Source of the DNA: Ascaris suum | Taxonomy: Eukaryota > Nematoda > Chromadorea > Rhabditida > Ascarididae | Reading direction: 5' to 3' | DNA length: 64,000 nt | Assembly (NCBI GenBank): GCA_013433145.1 | Contig: CM024185.1 | Location: 248,001-312,000, forward strand | In this document: positions 50,555-63,161 of the stretch, piece after piece | How positions within the stretch are numbered: position 1 is the first letter of the stretch | How the letters are laid out: every line of letters starts with the position of its first letter | Program-made: the position numbers and the translations under genes | The notes under the pieces: model-generated | What the model was told of the DNA's origin: nothing | Database searches by the model: none | Seen by the model: only the letters and a program-made list of their open reading frames with translations

Positions 50555-50757
50555 TCAAGGGGGTTGGTTGGACACTATTTCAGTTGATGTATCAATCGCC
50601 AAGGGTGGAGGTGGAGTGGTTTGACTTGAGTCGGTGTCCAATACAATAATAAGCAGTCCTCCATCGTCACTTGCAAAGAATATATCGGTATTTTCCAGTC
50701 GACATCAAGTAGTATTCCCCCGAAAAGGTAGCTGCACCCTTTTTCAATGCTCACTGT
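50555..50757 (-). pseudogene. WD40 blade fragment, TBL1-like, with a frameshift
   Basis: On the minus strand, frame A (50757 to about 50692) reads CSYLFGGILLDVDWK. One base out of phase, from about 50690, it continues NTDIFFASDDGGLLIIVLD and a Pro/Thr-rich end before TGA at 50555-50557. Joined mentally across the slip, this resembles one WD40 blade. The order is hydrophobic-x-x-LDVDW, a short loop, FAS, Asp, and a hydrophobic strand, as in the TBL1 family blade that carries LDVDW. Only one blade is visible. It may be a pseudogene piece, an exon with an assembly indel, or a C-terminal exon entered through the ttctttgcaag acceptor. Function of the family: chromatin corepressor scaffold. Confidence 0.35.
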
Positions 50758-50810
50758 CGTTCATAGCAACCGAATTACGCTAGCAGATTAAAAATCTGTC
50801 ACCCGGAATT

Positions 50811-50851
50811 GCCGAATGATTACCTACTCAAGCCGAATGACTACCTACTCT
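50811..50851. repeat. Tandem duplication of a 20-21-bp unit
   Basis: GCCGAATGATTACCTACTC is repeated immediately as GCCGAATGACTACCTACTC. One substitution separates the copies. Confidence 0.85.
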
Positions 50852-52009
50852 CTGTGAATAGATCAGATGAATAAAAAATAAAAAATAAAACGCAAAATAC
50901 TTTAAAAAAAAAAAAAGGGTCTTACAAATATTAAGTTAGATCTATCAGTACCTGTATTCCTTTATTTTGACCATTAATCGCGCTTGCTATTTTTCCGCAC
51001 GCTTGAAAACCCACTTTGTCGTCGTTCGTTGAATATATCGAAAAAATAAATGATCCTTCATAACGTGATCTAAACACAATGCGTTGCTGCCATACTATAA
51101 TGATATACCTTCATCGTTTATTTCTTTATAACTACATCTATAGTATAGATAAATGCATCTCAGGTATAGTACAGGTAAATTAAACATCCAGATTTGTCTT
51201 CAAAAAAAGCAATGAGCACTTAAAACTTTCTATAATTTTGCACGCATTTTCAACCAACTAGATTTCAATTCTGTACCTGGCTAGCCATAAAAAGCCTTAC
51301 AAGGTTTGCATGAGCAGCTTGACCTGTCAAAGTGTTGTTGGCTCATTGCGGATATTTTCAATTTATTTGCAACCTATATAATCAAAAAGTTTGGTGAAAA
51401 AAATTGCGATGCACATATAGTGCTTAGCATGATATGCTTATTCATTTGTTTGCTTGCAAAAGAGGCCAATCTTCGATGAGAAGACCGATAGTAAATGCAA
51501 TCTGATCGTTTGCAAAATGCATGTAAAATTTTTGAAGATTTCAGTTGTTTGCAATTCTTTTAGAAATGCATTAATCAATTCTCCATTTCATTTAATAAAA
51601 GTATCGGACAGACAGACATAGATATTCGAATTGCAAATGATATTGCTATATATGATTTGCAAATGCAATTTTAACGTGGGCGATACTTTAAATTGAACTC
51701 ACCTGTGCAGCCATAAATTTAAATGTTGGAAAAAATTAAATTCATCGGCGCATTCTGAGTTCTCCGAGATTATTCTTCTATATTTGTGGAGTTCTTTTAT
51801 TGCTTCATAGCTTGGGGCAAACAACTGATTTGTTGTCGCTGATTTACAAGCAATGGAAGAAAATACGTTCCGCTCAAGCAATGACTGGAATATATAAGGA
51901 GCAATTTTCTTTTTATCCGTCGGTCTGTCCTCCATTCTGCTCCCTCCTTCCCGCTCTCTTCCATCTCCCTCTTCCTCTGTTAGCCTGCTAGTACGGTAAG
52001 CGAACATAC

Positions 52010-53528
52010 CTGGAGTTGATATCCGCCAAAAATCGTGAATTGCAGTGCATGCCATTGTTGAGATTGCAACTTCCAAAGGGTATTAAGCAGAGGAATGAAC
52101 CGAAATTCGCACCTGCTACTCCGACAAAAGTGTCGACTAGTGCCGTTAGTGAACCACCTAGTTGCTCACCCGTATCGACACAAATTCCACCCATTATTGC
52201 CTGGATTTAATCAATGGTCATCTACTTTCATTATCATTGCCTATTGGATGGTAGTCGAATGTTCATAAATCATTTCATTTTCTATTGTGCGACCAAGGAA
52301 AAATCCAATTAACAAATAAATGCTTGATGAATTTTTAAAAAAATATCTAGTAATTTTCGTACTTGATGAATTTTTTTTAAAAATAAATACCAAGTTTTTT
52401 ATGCAATGAAAATGATTTCTTTTACAATTGTAGTATTGTTTTATTGGTTGCAAAAATATTTCGCTATGATTGGTTCATATTGAGATAAATGAAGTTTACA
52501 AACCGTTAAATGCTGTTGAATTTGAAACTTCTATTCATTTTTCATTTTTTGATTTATAAGTTCACTTTTTCTCTCCATGAAAAGAAACTTCATTTACCCG
52601 AAATGTTGGAAAAAATTTGTACTTATAAACGTTCCTAAGAAAAGTTGATTGAACTCTAAACATTAGTGGAAAAAAAATACCAATTAAATTACATCGTCAT
52701 TTCAATTAAAATTTTCTGAATATTTCAATGGAAATTCATTATGAAATACCTTACGAGCAATTGGTGATCCCATTGAAAATGCGAGAATATCAACTCTTGA
52801 ACTTGTATATGCGCTTACCGCAATTATTAGTTCTCTAATCTAAAATTATGAAAAATGTGGCTAAAAATTTTTTCTCCATCAACTCTATAAGTAGTAAGAA
52901 TATTTGTCAAGAAATGAACTAAGCATTATGCGAAGGAATTCACACAATTGAAATAATGATATGATTTATTCAATTCTCTATCAAAGAAGTCAGTATTCTC
53001 TTGCAATGTTCATTAAATGAATTCAACGTATCTTTTTAAAATACGCGTAAATACCTTTCGAAAAACTTCACTGAAAGCGTAGATTTGAATCATTTAAGCT
53101 AGAAATGAGGTGAAAACTTTGAGTTGCAAGGATCAGGTGGCAATGCACCAATTAACGTACCCTAATAACTTTGCATAGTATTTCTTTTGAAAAATAGTAA
53201 GCCAACATTCTATGCTCAATAATTCTAAAATTATTCAACGTTTTAAGTAATAGATAACAAAATTGAATTTATCTGAATTTTTGCATTATTTAGTATTAAT
53301 AACGAAGCAAAAATTACCTAATTGTTGAATGAAATTTTCTAAGGGTGATTTGAATGAAAAAAAGAGTAGAAGTGATATTATTATCAGCTCGTTGAATTTT
53401 TATTACCTGCCCACTCACCACCTTTACCTACATACGTGAATTCATAACTACAACCAGTTTGAAAGTATATATATACCCTTAGAATTCATAACTATAAAGT
53501 ATATGTATATATATATATAAACATTTGC

Positions 53529-53597
<69 letters not shown>

Positions 53598-54449
53598 AAT
53601 GTTTACGCTTCTCGTATATTAAATCTAACATGTTACTTCAACTAACTTACTCTTTTCACAAAATCACATTCCATATTAACGAAGAGGACGTTGGTTTTGC
53701 CGGCATCCCCATAGGTGGTAGCAAAAACTTCCGCATCCGTATAGCCATTCGCGATGAAATGATCTCGAATAGCAGAAAAGCGATCAGCTCGATTTGTGAT
53801 TCCATGAACGATTATGACAGGTTCGTGTCTTGAAAATAACATTCCAACAGCGACTCCTAATTAAATAAATTTTATTTTTAAGTTGTCATTATTTGGTCAT
53901 TACTGTCTGTATTGAAATCCTCTATTACTTTTTATGCATCCTCTCTTACCCAACACTCTCATAGTGCTTTTGCCACTTAGCACAAATCTTCTCATCACTC
54001 CTCTCTCCGTCCCATTATAGCTTAATGATCACTGATTTCTTCAATTTTTTTAAAATGTTATTGCTACATATCAGTTCACATATCTGCTCCTAACAGGTCA
54101 ACACGCAAATTAAAATTGCTTCTAGGGAGGCCTCAAAGAAGGATTTCATATCCATTAAACATGAAAGATGACCTAAAATATTACCATATATGTAGACAAT
54201 GCAAGTAGGGTGACTATGTTATATATGCCTCCTCTTCCACCTGGACAGTTAGAATAATGAAGCATACGGTGTTAACTGGCGGGGAATATGCGTGCCTCCT
54301 CCAAAACTTCCACCTTGACCAAGATCCGCTCGATTGAGCCGCTCTGCGAACTTTGGGCCATAGCTGCTCGATAACCAGTTAAGGAACGTCGGTGACATCG
54401 ATGCCACTGACTGACCTATCAGCAAGGCAACAAGCGTCAAATATTTCAT
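52010..54449 (-). CDS. Secreted nematode lipase (class 2 / lips family), 3' end unresolved
   Basis: Alpha/beta-hydrolase expected to cleave lipid esters outside the cell. Exons in order: 54449-54268, 53828-53651, 52839-52750, 52200-52010. All joints are in phase. The protein starts with a signal peptide (MKYLTLVALLIGQSVAS), then FLNWLSSSYGPKFAERLN and the Gly-rich GQGGSFGGGTH. Exon 2 has the strand and oxyanion loop PVIIVHGITNRADRF and FATTYGDAG. Exon 3 has VDILAFSMGSPIARK with the nucleophile Ser. Exon 4 has GGICVDTGEQLGGSL, DTFVGVAGANFGS and GSCNLNNGMHC, all typical of the family. The elbow is AFSMG, where C. elegans relatives usually have Gly first. After the donor at 52010 I could not find the expected exon with the acid residue and the catalytic His. 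An acceptor at about 51887 leads only to a 29-codon frame without them. About 213 residues are seen, where the family has around 300. Confidence 0.88.
53518..53605. repeat. (TA)n array flanked by a perfect 12-bp inverted repeat
   Basis: TAAACATTTGCA at 53518-53529 and TGCAAATGTTTA at 53594-53605 bracket a 63-bp (TA)n array (53532-53594). The whole unit lies in the second lipase intron and is self-complementary, so it could extrude as a cruciform or fold in the pre-mRNA. A shorter TA patch precedes it at 53467-53519. Confidence 0.92.
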
Positions 54450-54455
54450 AACGTC

Positions 54456-54462
54456 CTGAAAG
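54456..54462 (-). promoter_or_regulatory. Likely trans-splice acceptor of lipase 1
   Basis: On the minus strand, ctttcag is followed after six bases by the lipase ATG. Such close acceptors are the usual place for spliced-leader addition in nematodes. A cis intron in the 5' leader is the alternative. Confidence 0.5.
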
Positions 54463-54674
54463 GTCGCAGTTTAATTTTTTTGCATTGCTATTTTGTTAAT
54501 AACTTCGACCTCATGTTAAATGATAGTATGTTCCGACCTTACAATAAATGGTGATGAGTTCGAGCTCATCTTAAATACTAATAAGCTCGACTCCGAGCCA
54601 TCTCATGAACAATCATGACGTTCATTCCACCTCTTCTCCATCATTTTAGGCTTACGTTCGGATAAAATAATAGC

Positions 54675-54895
54675 TTATAACTTGAGACTTCCCAGGTGAT
54701 AAAAGCCTTCTTTGTCGAAAACTTCTAATGATCGAATGACGTCCTTGGCTGATAATTTGCTGTTTTTGATAATCTGTTTTTGGCGTATATTCATTGCGAG
54801 TTCTATCCCATCCGGAACCACGTTTAACGCTCTCAGTATCCACCCAAGTGAAGCGAGTGGATCATAACACAGAAAACAAACAATGACAAACGAAA
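54675..54895 (-). CDS. Unknown protein, terminal exon, just upstream of lipase 1
   Basis: Acceptor cacctgcag (ends 54896) precedes a 73-codon frame ending in TAA at 54677-54675. Its N-terminal part is hydrophobic (FVIVCFLCYDPLASLGWIL). The rest reads NVVPDGIELAMNIRQKQII and SAKDVIRSLEVFDKEGFYHL. This looks like a real C-terminal domain, but I do not recognise it. It is co-oriented with lipase 1, and its stop is about 220 bases from the lipase acceptor, so the two could be co-transcribed. Earlier exons were not found. A second overlapping open frame (54843-54652) is judged a shadow. Confidence 0.4.
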
Positions 54896-55164
54896 CTGCA
54901 GGTGAACTCAAGGCAAATTACTTCACTGTAATGCTATCTTCATCTAGAATTCGGTTTAGACACATTCAGTCTTTTTTTTTACAACCAATGCTATCCACGT
55001 TATTAGAAAAATTAATAACCTTCCTTCAGAAAGATTTTCTCCTACTGGAAGAATGGTGTTTATTGGTTAGAGAAAAAAAAACGGATTTTCGCTTCATCGA
55101 GAGTTACCAATGCATCTAGTGAAGGGGAATTAAGTCAATAATTGAGAACCAAACACATTTTATT

Positions 55165-55199
55165 TTCGCCGATTCGCCGATTTTCGCCGATTTCGCCGA
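55165..55199. repeat. Four near-tandem copies of TTCGCCGA
   Basis: Copies at 55165, 55173, 55183 and 55192, with spacers of 0, 2 and 1 bases. CpG-rich in an AT-rich context. Confidence 0.9.
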
Positions 55200-56307
55200 A
55201 TACTTCCGAAGTTCCTGTTAAAAGAAGGAAATAATTTTTAAAAAAAAATGTGAGATGTAACTGTCCTATAGCTTTATCCAGGAAACGCGAGAAATAGGAG
55301 AAAAAAAATAATACAGCAAAAAAAAAGTTGATAATTGAAAACAAAAGAAGAATGGCAAAATGCGCAATTGCAGAGAGAAACTTTTATGCTTAGCGGAGGG
55401 TGAATTTATTACAACCTCGACAATGATCATCTATCATCATCATATAACCGTTTCACACGAATGCTCCCATCTCATAGATATGTTGCTTGGAAGAATTCGT
55501 CTTTGAAAAACCGGCTTCGGATTACGTAATTCAATTATGATTGCATTTCATTAAAACAGGAAAATTTTAAAGAAACACTCTTGTATAGACGTTGTTTATT
55601 TCAACTAACTTCTTAGGAAGCGCTAAAATCTCTATTTTTCTGTCAAAAACTTACTGTTGCAATGAGCGTCTTATCACGATCATATAAAACTCATCACTAA
55701 CGGATGCAATCATTAATTAATTATACAGATCAAAAACCGATGAGATTGACAAAACTGCCACAGTTCATAAAATGGATAAGGTGATGAAGATCTTAATAAA
55801 CGACTATAATGTGGAAAATTTATTTCAAATATCAGTTCATAAGCAATATCTTATCGGTAGCGTCCACACATAAACAAAAATGGACATTGGTCAATGATTG
55901 AATGATGGCTTTGTGAGAATCGTATAACGATTCCATCGTTCATGTTTGTTTATAGTTTTCCAAGTGGAGAGCCGCTTTAAACAACCGATAAACGATATTT
56001 TCATTGTCGAAATCATCGTCGATGAAAATGAATCAACTAGAATTTAATATGAGCATATTAAAAAAACGAGTTGTTTTGAGAAGGTTTCATTTCAGCAAGT
56101 TCAAAGAATAATTCTGTCTCCATGAAAGCAGAAGAAAGGCGAATGTAGAAGCATGACAAATGAACTGATGCGACATGTGCTTTTACAGCCGCTCATAGCA
56201 TCTTTGTCAACCACGATCATAAACTGTCAACAAAGTGCAGTCGGCACAATAGTTTACCTCAAAATTCTTCTTCTATGATCCGAGTGATTTTAAATAAGAA
56301 TCCGGCT

Positions 56308-56346
56308 GGCTGGTTGCAAGATGCCCGGCGGCTGGTTGCAAGATGC
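56308..56346. repeat. 17-bp direct repeat, 22-bp period
   Basis: GGCTGGTTGCAAGATGC at 56308-56324 and 56330-56346, perfect. GC-rich relative to flanks. A recent small duplication is likely. Confidence 0.9.
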
Positions 56347-59300
56347 AGACTAACCTGAAGCATTTATACTAATACATATTTGAGTTATATTGTTTCAAGC
56401 ATACGTAAGGCATATTTAAGATATAGACGTAGAAACTTTTATGTCAAGAACTTTTCGATTCTGACAGATAAGTCTAGAAGTAAATGTATGAATGATTTTA
56501 TATTACAGGTTACATCCACCAGTTTTGTTTCTCCTTCGTGTAGTTCATAAATTCAATTTGCAACTCAAACAGGTCTATACATAAATACGCATAGATAGAT
56601 CAATCGTCATGATGAACATGGAAACAAATTTGCGCATAAAAAGTTGCAAGAGGAATTCACAAGCATTGTTCTTATATGACTATAAAATTGCTCATAGATT
56701 TCTAAATTCAAAACATCCAATAAATTTTGAATACACCGCATACATATCGTGCCTTTGAAGCAAAAAAAAAACGCTCTATTAGAGAGGACAGCAGTAAATA
56801 GCTGTAAGGTGAACAGCAAATCATTACTTAAACGGCATGCCTAAAGATGGAATAAGTGACTTTCGTTCGGAGCTGTTTCGAAAAATTATCGGAACATTGA
56901 ATCCCTATGGGATCGATCCTGGAAAATGCCTCTCAAATGAGCAATTTTTCATCATATTATGTGAAAATGTTAACTAATTTGATGATAAAATGAACTAAAA
57001 AATTATAACTGAATTCCATCAAGCTTATCAATTATGAAATACAACGTATAAGTTATCTAATTTAGGAATATATACACACATCAACCTTAATCTTAGTACT
57101 TTTTCCTCATTGGAGTAAAAATTAGTGGAGAATTTTGTAGACATTTAGTAATTAGCTAGTATTTTGCTAACATCAAACAATAGCAAACAAAAGGTGACAA
57201 GCAGAAATGTCCGACTTGTGAAGAAGTTTTATTGGTTTTGGCTTTTCACAACCTGCTGCTATTTAGCCGCGGGGCATTCTCATCAAATCGTATGTGAATC
57301 ATATGAACCAAACAAACGTGATAAGGCGTAAATTTGCTCTTCCAATTGGAAAGAAAGAATTTGTTTTGCTTTAACAAACCTTTCTAACTGCTTAATTCTT
57401 GCTTCTTTTAAAATATGTCCTCACCTCACGGCCAAATAGCTTTTCAAAAATATGACGATAAAATTTCAATTCATGCCGAAGCAGTTTCTACTGAAAATGT
57501 CCAGAAAAAATTTCAGTTTTAGACAACAGAAACAAATGCAAAAAATTTCGAAGATATTCAAATTAATGAGGTATACTATCTCTTTAAGGAAAAGGCTCTT
57601 TTCAGAACGAAATCATCAGTCATTTACTTAAAAACGTGAGCCATAATTACGCAATTGGATAATCGCTGCAACGTGATAGATGAAAACATTGGCTTTAGGT
57701 CAGAAGACAGAGACCGTAAAGGAAAGGATATTAGATCCATCGTTCCCCCACCTTTTTCACCTTCTTTCGATAATGACACGGAAGAACTCTCGTTTTTAAA
57801 GGACTTTAAAAAACCGTTATAATATGAAAGTGATTTTCTTGCATTGATAGGCAAATTTTTTATTGACAAATTTCCATCCTTCCACCTTTAAATTTCAAGT
57901 TATTATTAAGCTTCTACTTGACTCTTTATTTATTTACAATTATCAGATGAAGTTATTTACAGCTAACAACGAAGGCGAGAATATCGGAATATAGAGAATG
58001 GTATTGTGAATTTTGGAAGAAATGATATTTGAATCTAAAATTTTAGTGCAATAATGCATGAGAACTTGATGGTATAATGTGGTAAATTTAAGGTCATAAT
58101 TTGCATCGTTTCAGGTGTAATCATTATTTTCCAAATTTACAGTCTTTTGAGCATTTGCTATGAAAACAAATCGTTTGAACAACATTTTAATAAGGCATTT
58201 GAAAAGAATGCAACAATTGTAATTTCATTTCGATGCATTTTCAGCAACTTTGCCTTTTGCTTTTTTTTTCTTATATCTCCTTCCTTTTCCACTGGAAGCA
58301 TCGCAGGTAGAGGTAGATTCACCATAAAGTGACCTGAAATCCTTCTGAATTATTGCTATAGGTGAATATGATACTCCGGAAAAATTACAAGCATCCACAT
58401 AATCAACAACTTGTGGTTAATCATGGTTCAAGCTTAAATAGCACTGCTTATAAATAAGTGTAAATGGACGCATTGAAATATGGGATTTGCCGCTTGAAAA
58501 ATTCCCTGTTTTGAGGAGGAGGGAGGTTAATAATAAAACAAGGTTAGATAGCATGAGATCGATGAATAAATATAACTATAAGAAAGGCAGGTTTTGTATG
58601 GGTCTATGCTCCGTTTTCATTGTAAGTACAGAAGGAAATTAAAGGAATTAAAGGAATCGTGGGGCGAGTCTAAAGTGTACTAAATTAATAGGCATAACTA
58701 TAGCTAGTTTCTTATGAGCAACTAAGTCTGATCAGAAATATAGTACGTATTCCATAGGGTGGTCATCCCTAGGTGTGAAAAAATGAATGAGTATATTATG
58801 CTAAATGGTAGGAGAATAAATAAAGAAAAGCAAGTGTGATGTATTTATGTTTATCCATATTTTGTAGATGCATCTGAAGGCCACCTATTGAATGCGAAAC
58901 TCACCTACTAGATTTCTCGTCGTATTTAACTGAATATTTTTCACGATATTGGCTTAGTTTTTAGCCAATGCTATCAGAATTCATAGAGCAGAAAATAATG
59001 GAGAAAAATAGCAATTGCAAACAGTGATGTCGCAAATATGATAGCACCTCCTATCAATTCTCTCAGAGGGAGGGAAAGATGTGTTTAAAATTATCACCTA
59101 AGATCAAATATAACACAGGGTAGTGACCACATAGGATGATGCTGATTTCATTATTTTGCTTGAATTGAAGACTATGCTTATCGATGTCTTGAAAGCTCTC
59201 TTCAAATGCTTCCGAACCACAATATAGGATTTTTCGCGGAAGCTGAAATACTTACTGGCCTATTTCCAAGTTTTTCAAAGATTGCCAAAAACTATTTCTG

Positions 59301-59557
59301 CAAAACAGAAAGAAAATAACCCGGAGTATTCCGCTTGAAACGTTGCATACTGTACTCTCGCAAAACTTGTCTTTCTTTGACGTTCCTCCTGAACCTTCGA
59401 AATCTTGAAATCTGAACTACGCTGGCAATCAGCTCCGATACTCGAATGATAAGCATGATATGATACACGATAAACTGTCATTGATATGCGCCTAATTCCG
59501 AATAGATTGCATTTCCAAAAAAAAAGTTCAATCACCACTAAGATATAAAATGATTCC

Positions 59558-59611
59558 AGAGAGCGGCTAACTTTTCCAGAGAGCCAAACCCTAGAGAGCG
59601 CTAACTTTTCG
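59558..59611. repeat. Imperfect direct repeat (AGAGAGCG(G)CTAACTTTTC)
   Basis: Two copies about 35 bases apart, differing by one inserted G. They look like a small duplication. Confidence 0.7.
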
Positions 59612-62600
59612 CAACAAAGCAATCGAACATTAGTTTAAAAAAAAATAATAGGTAACAATATTATAAATTTAGAATTCAATTTACACTTGTTAAATGAGAA
59701 TAAAATATTCTGAAGCGTCTCACTAATATTGCTTTTGGCGAAATTTATTACACTACGTATCATCGAAATTATACTGCAAGGTAAATGATTGTTAATCTTG
59801 ATTCGTTAAGGTGTTATATGTTGAATTTTGATTTGATTATTTGCAATAAAATTTATGCAGGTATATGAGTTTATGCTTTATTATAATTGCTCATCAAACT
59901 CGTGTGAATAGGTGTTTATTGAGTGTTCGACAATAAAGCTTTTCATAGAAAGGTACGGAAAACATCGAAGAGATGGTACAGAAAGATTAAAGGAATTCAA
60001 AAGACAAAAAAAGGCATAAAATAAAAAAAGAAAGAAGAGGAGTGCAGAAACTATATGAATCATCAATTTCTGTCATCTTCTTCGGTCGTTGCTAATTTTC
60101 CCGGTGATTTTGTATATTTCAGGAGAAAAACTCTCTAGCACGGTTTCCGAATGCTCTAAAAGAAGCGGAAATGAAGATGTTGGCAAGGTGAATTATTCAA
60201 GAAGTTAATCACATAGTGCAGAATTATGTCTAAACATTCTTGCATCTACAGTGCTTCTAAGTTATGTCTAAGCTGTTTCTAGCTTCGGTTCTATATTTCT
60301 AGTGACCCGCTCCAGTGATATGATCTGAATAGGTACGATCTGGACGAACTCAAAAAACTTAGATTATAAAACTCCTAGATGATTTTTTGCATTCCAACCA
60401 GGTTTTTCCGAATTGTTTCCAGCTTGAAAGATGATAAAACCATATGGATGATCTTTCTAGATAGATTGTCAACACTCTATGAAACCCTGATAGACGTTCA
60501 GCGAGGTGCATTTTTATAGGTTGTGTTACTTTTTTTTCGCTTTTCTTTCGCTTTTACTTTCTTTCGTTTTTTATAGGTTCTCTTACTTCTTTCTACAGTT
60601 TGTCATATAGCGAAACGAATTCTTATTAACATATTACGAGACAACGCAACAAACTAAGCAATAACAACTTGTCCTAATCGTTTACCTGCAAGATCCAAGA
60701 TCGATTACCTGCTGAATTTACTTCCGTTGTGAGTTAATTTCTCATTAGAGCTTATCTGAACATAAACAAAGATCAATTGGAAGAGTAAGTAGACTGTAGG
60801 TCAAGGAAATGATTAGTCTTGAAATGAATCCTAAATTGCAACCTTATGGCAATGAGTAGTTTTATGAAATAGTCATATCAATAAGACCCAGCTATTCTGA
60901 TCAACGGAAGTAGCATAAGCTGGAATATTATCTTGAAGTTGACATGAGATTTTATTTTATTCACAGCTCAACTTCTCAACATAAAATAAAGTGGAATAAA
61001 TAAAGGAATCCTGGAAAAAAAGCAAATATTTACGTTGTATATCAAATCATTTTATTTATTTTATATTTTAAATTATTTTATTCATTAATTAATAAATGGA
61101 ATTTTAATGGAATAATATCGAAATAATGCTGAATACGTTATGATGAAACTTAACGGAAAAAGCGTTATTCTATTCTCATAGAGATGATATTCGTTTCAGT
61201 GAGAATAGTTACTTAATACTCGAAATAATTCGCGCAACCACATACATCTTACAATAGATGAGAATGCAAACAAAAAAAAAATTTAGCATTTAGGGAAAAT
61301 ATGCTTTGAAATTATATTCGGCGGGAGTATAACGTCGATGAGCATCAAGAACAGATAATGAAACTTATTGGTCATTGGTAATCTTATTTCCGCAAATCCC
61401 GTTAATAATGCACTACTTAGATCGACTTCCATGTGAATAATATTTTATCGACATCTCTGAACCTCCAAATATTTTAATAAAAGATATCGACATCAAAGAG
61501 TTCAATTATTCATCTCACCCAAATTCCGTCCCATTTCGTATCCCGAACCGAGGAAAAGGCTAGATCGATTAGATCAGTGGGAAAGGGTTATAACAGGAGA
61601 AGAGAAAGATCTAATTTCGCACACTAATTACCGCGCTGTATCTCTCTAGTTATCTAGAAAAGAGTGCAGCATTATGTGAACCTGTTACGCTTCACTATTA
61701 TCAGCATAATAAAATTGAATGGAACTTAGCCTGTAGGACAATTTGAGATGATCAAGGGATTTAGTTGCAAATAGTCTGATGTAGTTGTGGATTTCGCATT
61801 ATTATTGCTTTCAATTCAGTGAAAGCCAATTCTTCGTTGGAATAAAGTTTCGAATAATCTCAAAATTCTTTGCAATCAATCAATCAAAGAAAAAGATGTA
61901 AAAATGCTCAAAGGAACAAGATTTTCGTGTCAACGAGAAATTAACAAAGAAGATCGCATATGCGCATTTTGTGAGATGTTATATCGTCACAGTTGGCGAT
62001 CACCCTTATGTGCACGTCGTCGTCGCCGATCGCTCGTTTTCACTTCCTTTCATCACAGTTTCCATTGCATTGGGGTTCGAGTTCAAGCTCAGAAATGATG
62101 TGGTGCCGCAAAAACAAAAATGATGTGCCACTAAATTCCTTCCACTGGCGAAATGATATCACTTTAGCGCTTGCCTTCAGATGAACCATCATGTAGGCTG
62201 CTAACTCGCTGAAGCAATCCGACGTTTGCCACCAATAACATACAACTTCGAGAGCGAAGTCGAATATAAAACCTATGCTTGATAGTGATATGTTCGGTCA
62301 TATGCTAATTTCTTGTCCTGGTCACTCTGTGCTTCAATTTGCATATGTTTGATAGTCTTGCAACAATTTTAGCTAATTTCATAAATTTTCTGCTCTCAAA
62401 CTTAAATATTTTCCAGTAAATGAGGTTTTCATCAATTTCTGAGTCTCTTCATTTTTTTTTTGAAATGTGTTAAACGACTAAAATTGAAAGTATATCATCT
62501 GTGAAATTAATTTCAGAATTTTTTTGCCACTGGCATTGATACATATTTTCGGGGAAATTTTTGAATTACCTATGAAAAAAGTCGACAAAAATATGCTGCA

Positions 62601-63093
62601 AATTATCTATTGATGTTTCATTTTTTTCAAATCAGCATAATTTGATAATGAAAACTTTATGGTTTTCATCCTTTTATTTTTTAATCGAAACAGAACTAAT
62701 TCGAATTCCATTGAGAGGGAATATCGTAGATGAGTGCTTTACGAAGAGAGATCCATTTCCTTTATTGTATTTCAATGAGCGATCGAATGAAAGGAAATTT
62801 TCTCTTTGGATCAAAAAAAAGCGATGAAAATCGAAAGCGATTCACCCAACATAAATTTCGTTGCACGTATATTCGAAATCATTCTCTTAAACAACGAAAT
62901 CTTTGCAGAGATAAAGAGAAAAAAAAGTTTTACGCTGATATGAATTTTTATACGTATATTTTTATCGCGATTGTAACATTATGCAATAAGAAAAAAAAAC
63001 TTTATTATAATTCGAGAGTAAGAGAATTTATGTAAACGAAGAGACGTTAAATTATAGCGTTAATCTAATTGCGAAATATTTAAAGCATATTTT

Positions 63094-63161
63094 TTGCAAT
63101 AATGCAAAGAATCTAATATTTTGCAATAATGCAAAGGAATAAACAATGCAATAATGCAAAG
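63094..63161. repeat. Three copies of a small hairpin motif
   Basis: TTGCAATAATGCAAAG at 63094-63109 and 63121-63136, and ATGCAATAATGCAAAG at 63146-63161. Each has TTGCA/TGCAA-type arms around ATAA. They lie about 0.7-0.8 kb upstream of the second lipase start. Confidence 0.85.

Noticed and set aside
51988..52210. Plus-strand frame opposite the lipase
   Set aside because: Shadow of lipase exon 4.
59275..59622. 115-codon minus-strand frame
   Set aside because: A second overlapping frame looks equally protein-like and no intron of workable size fits.
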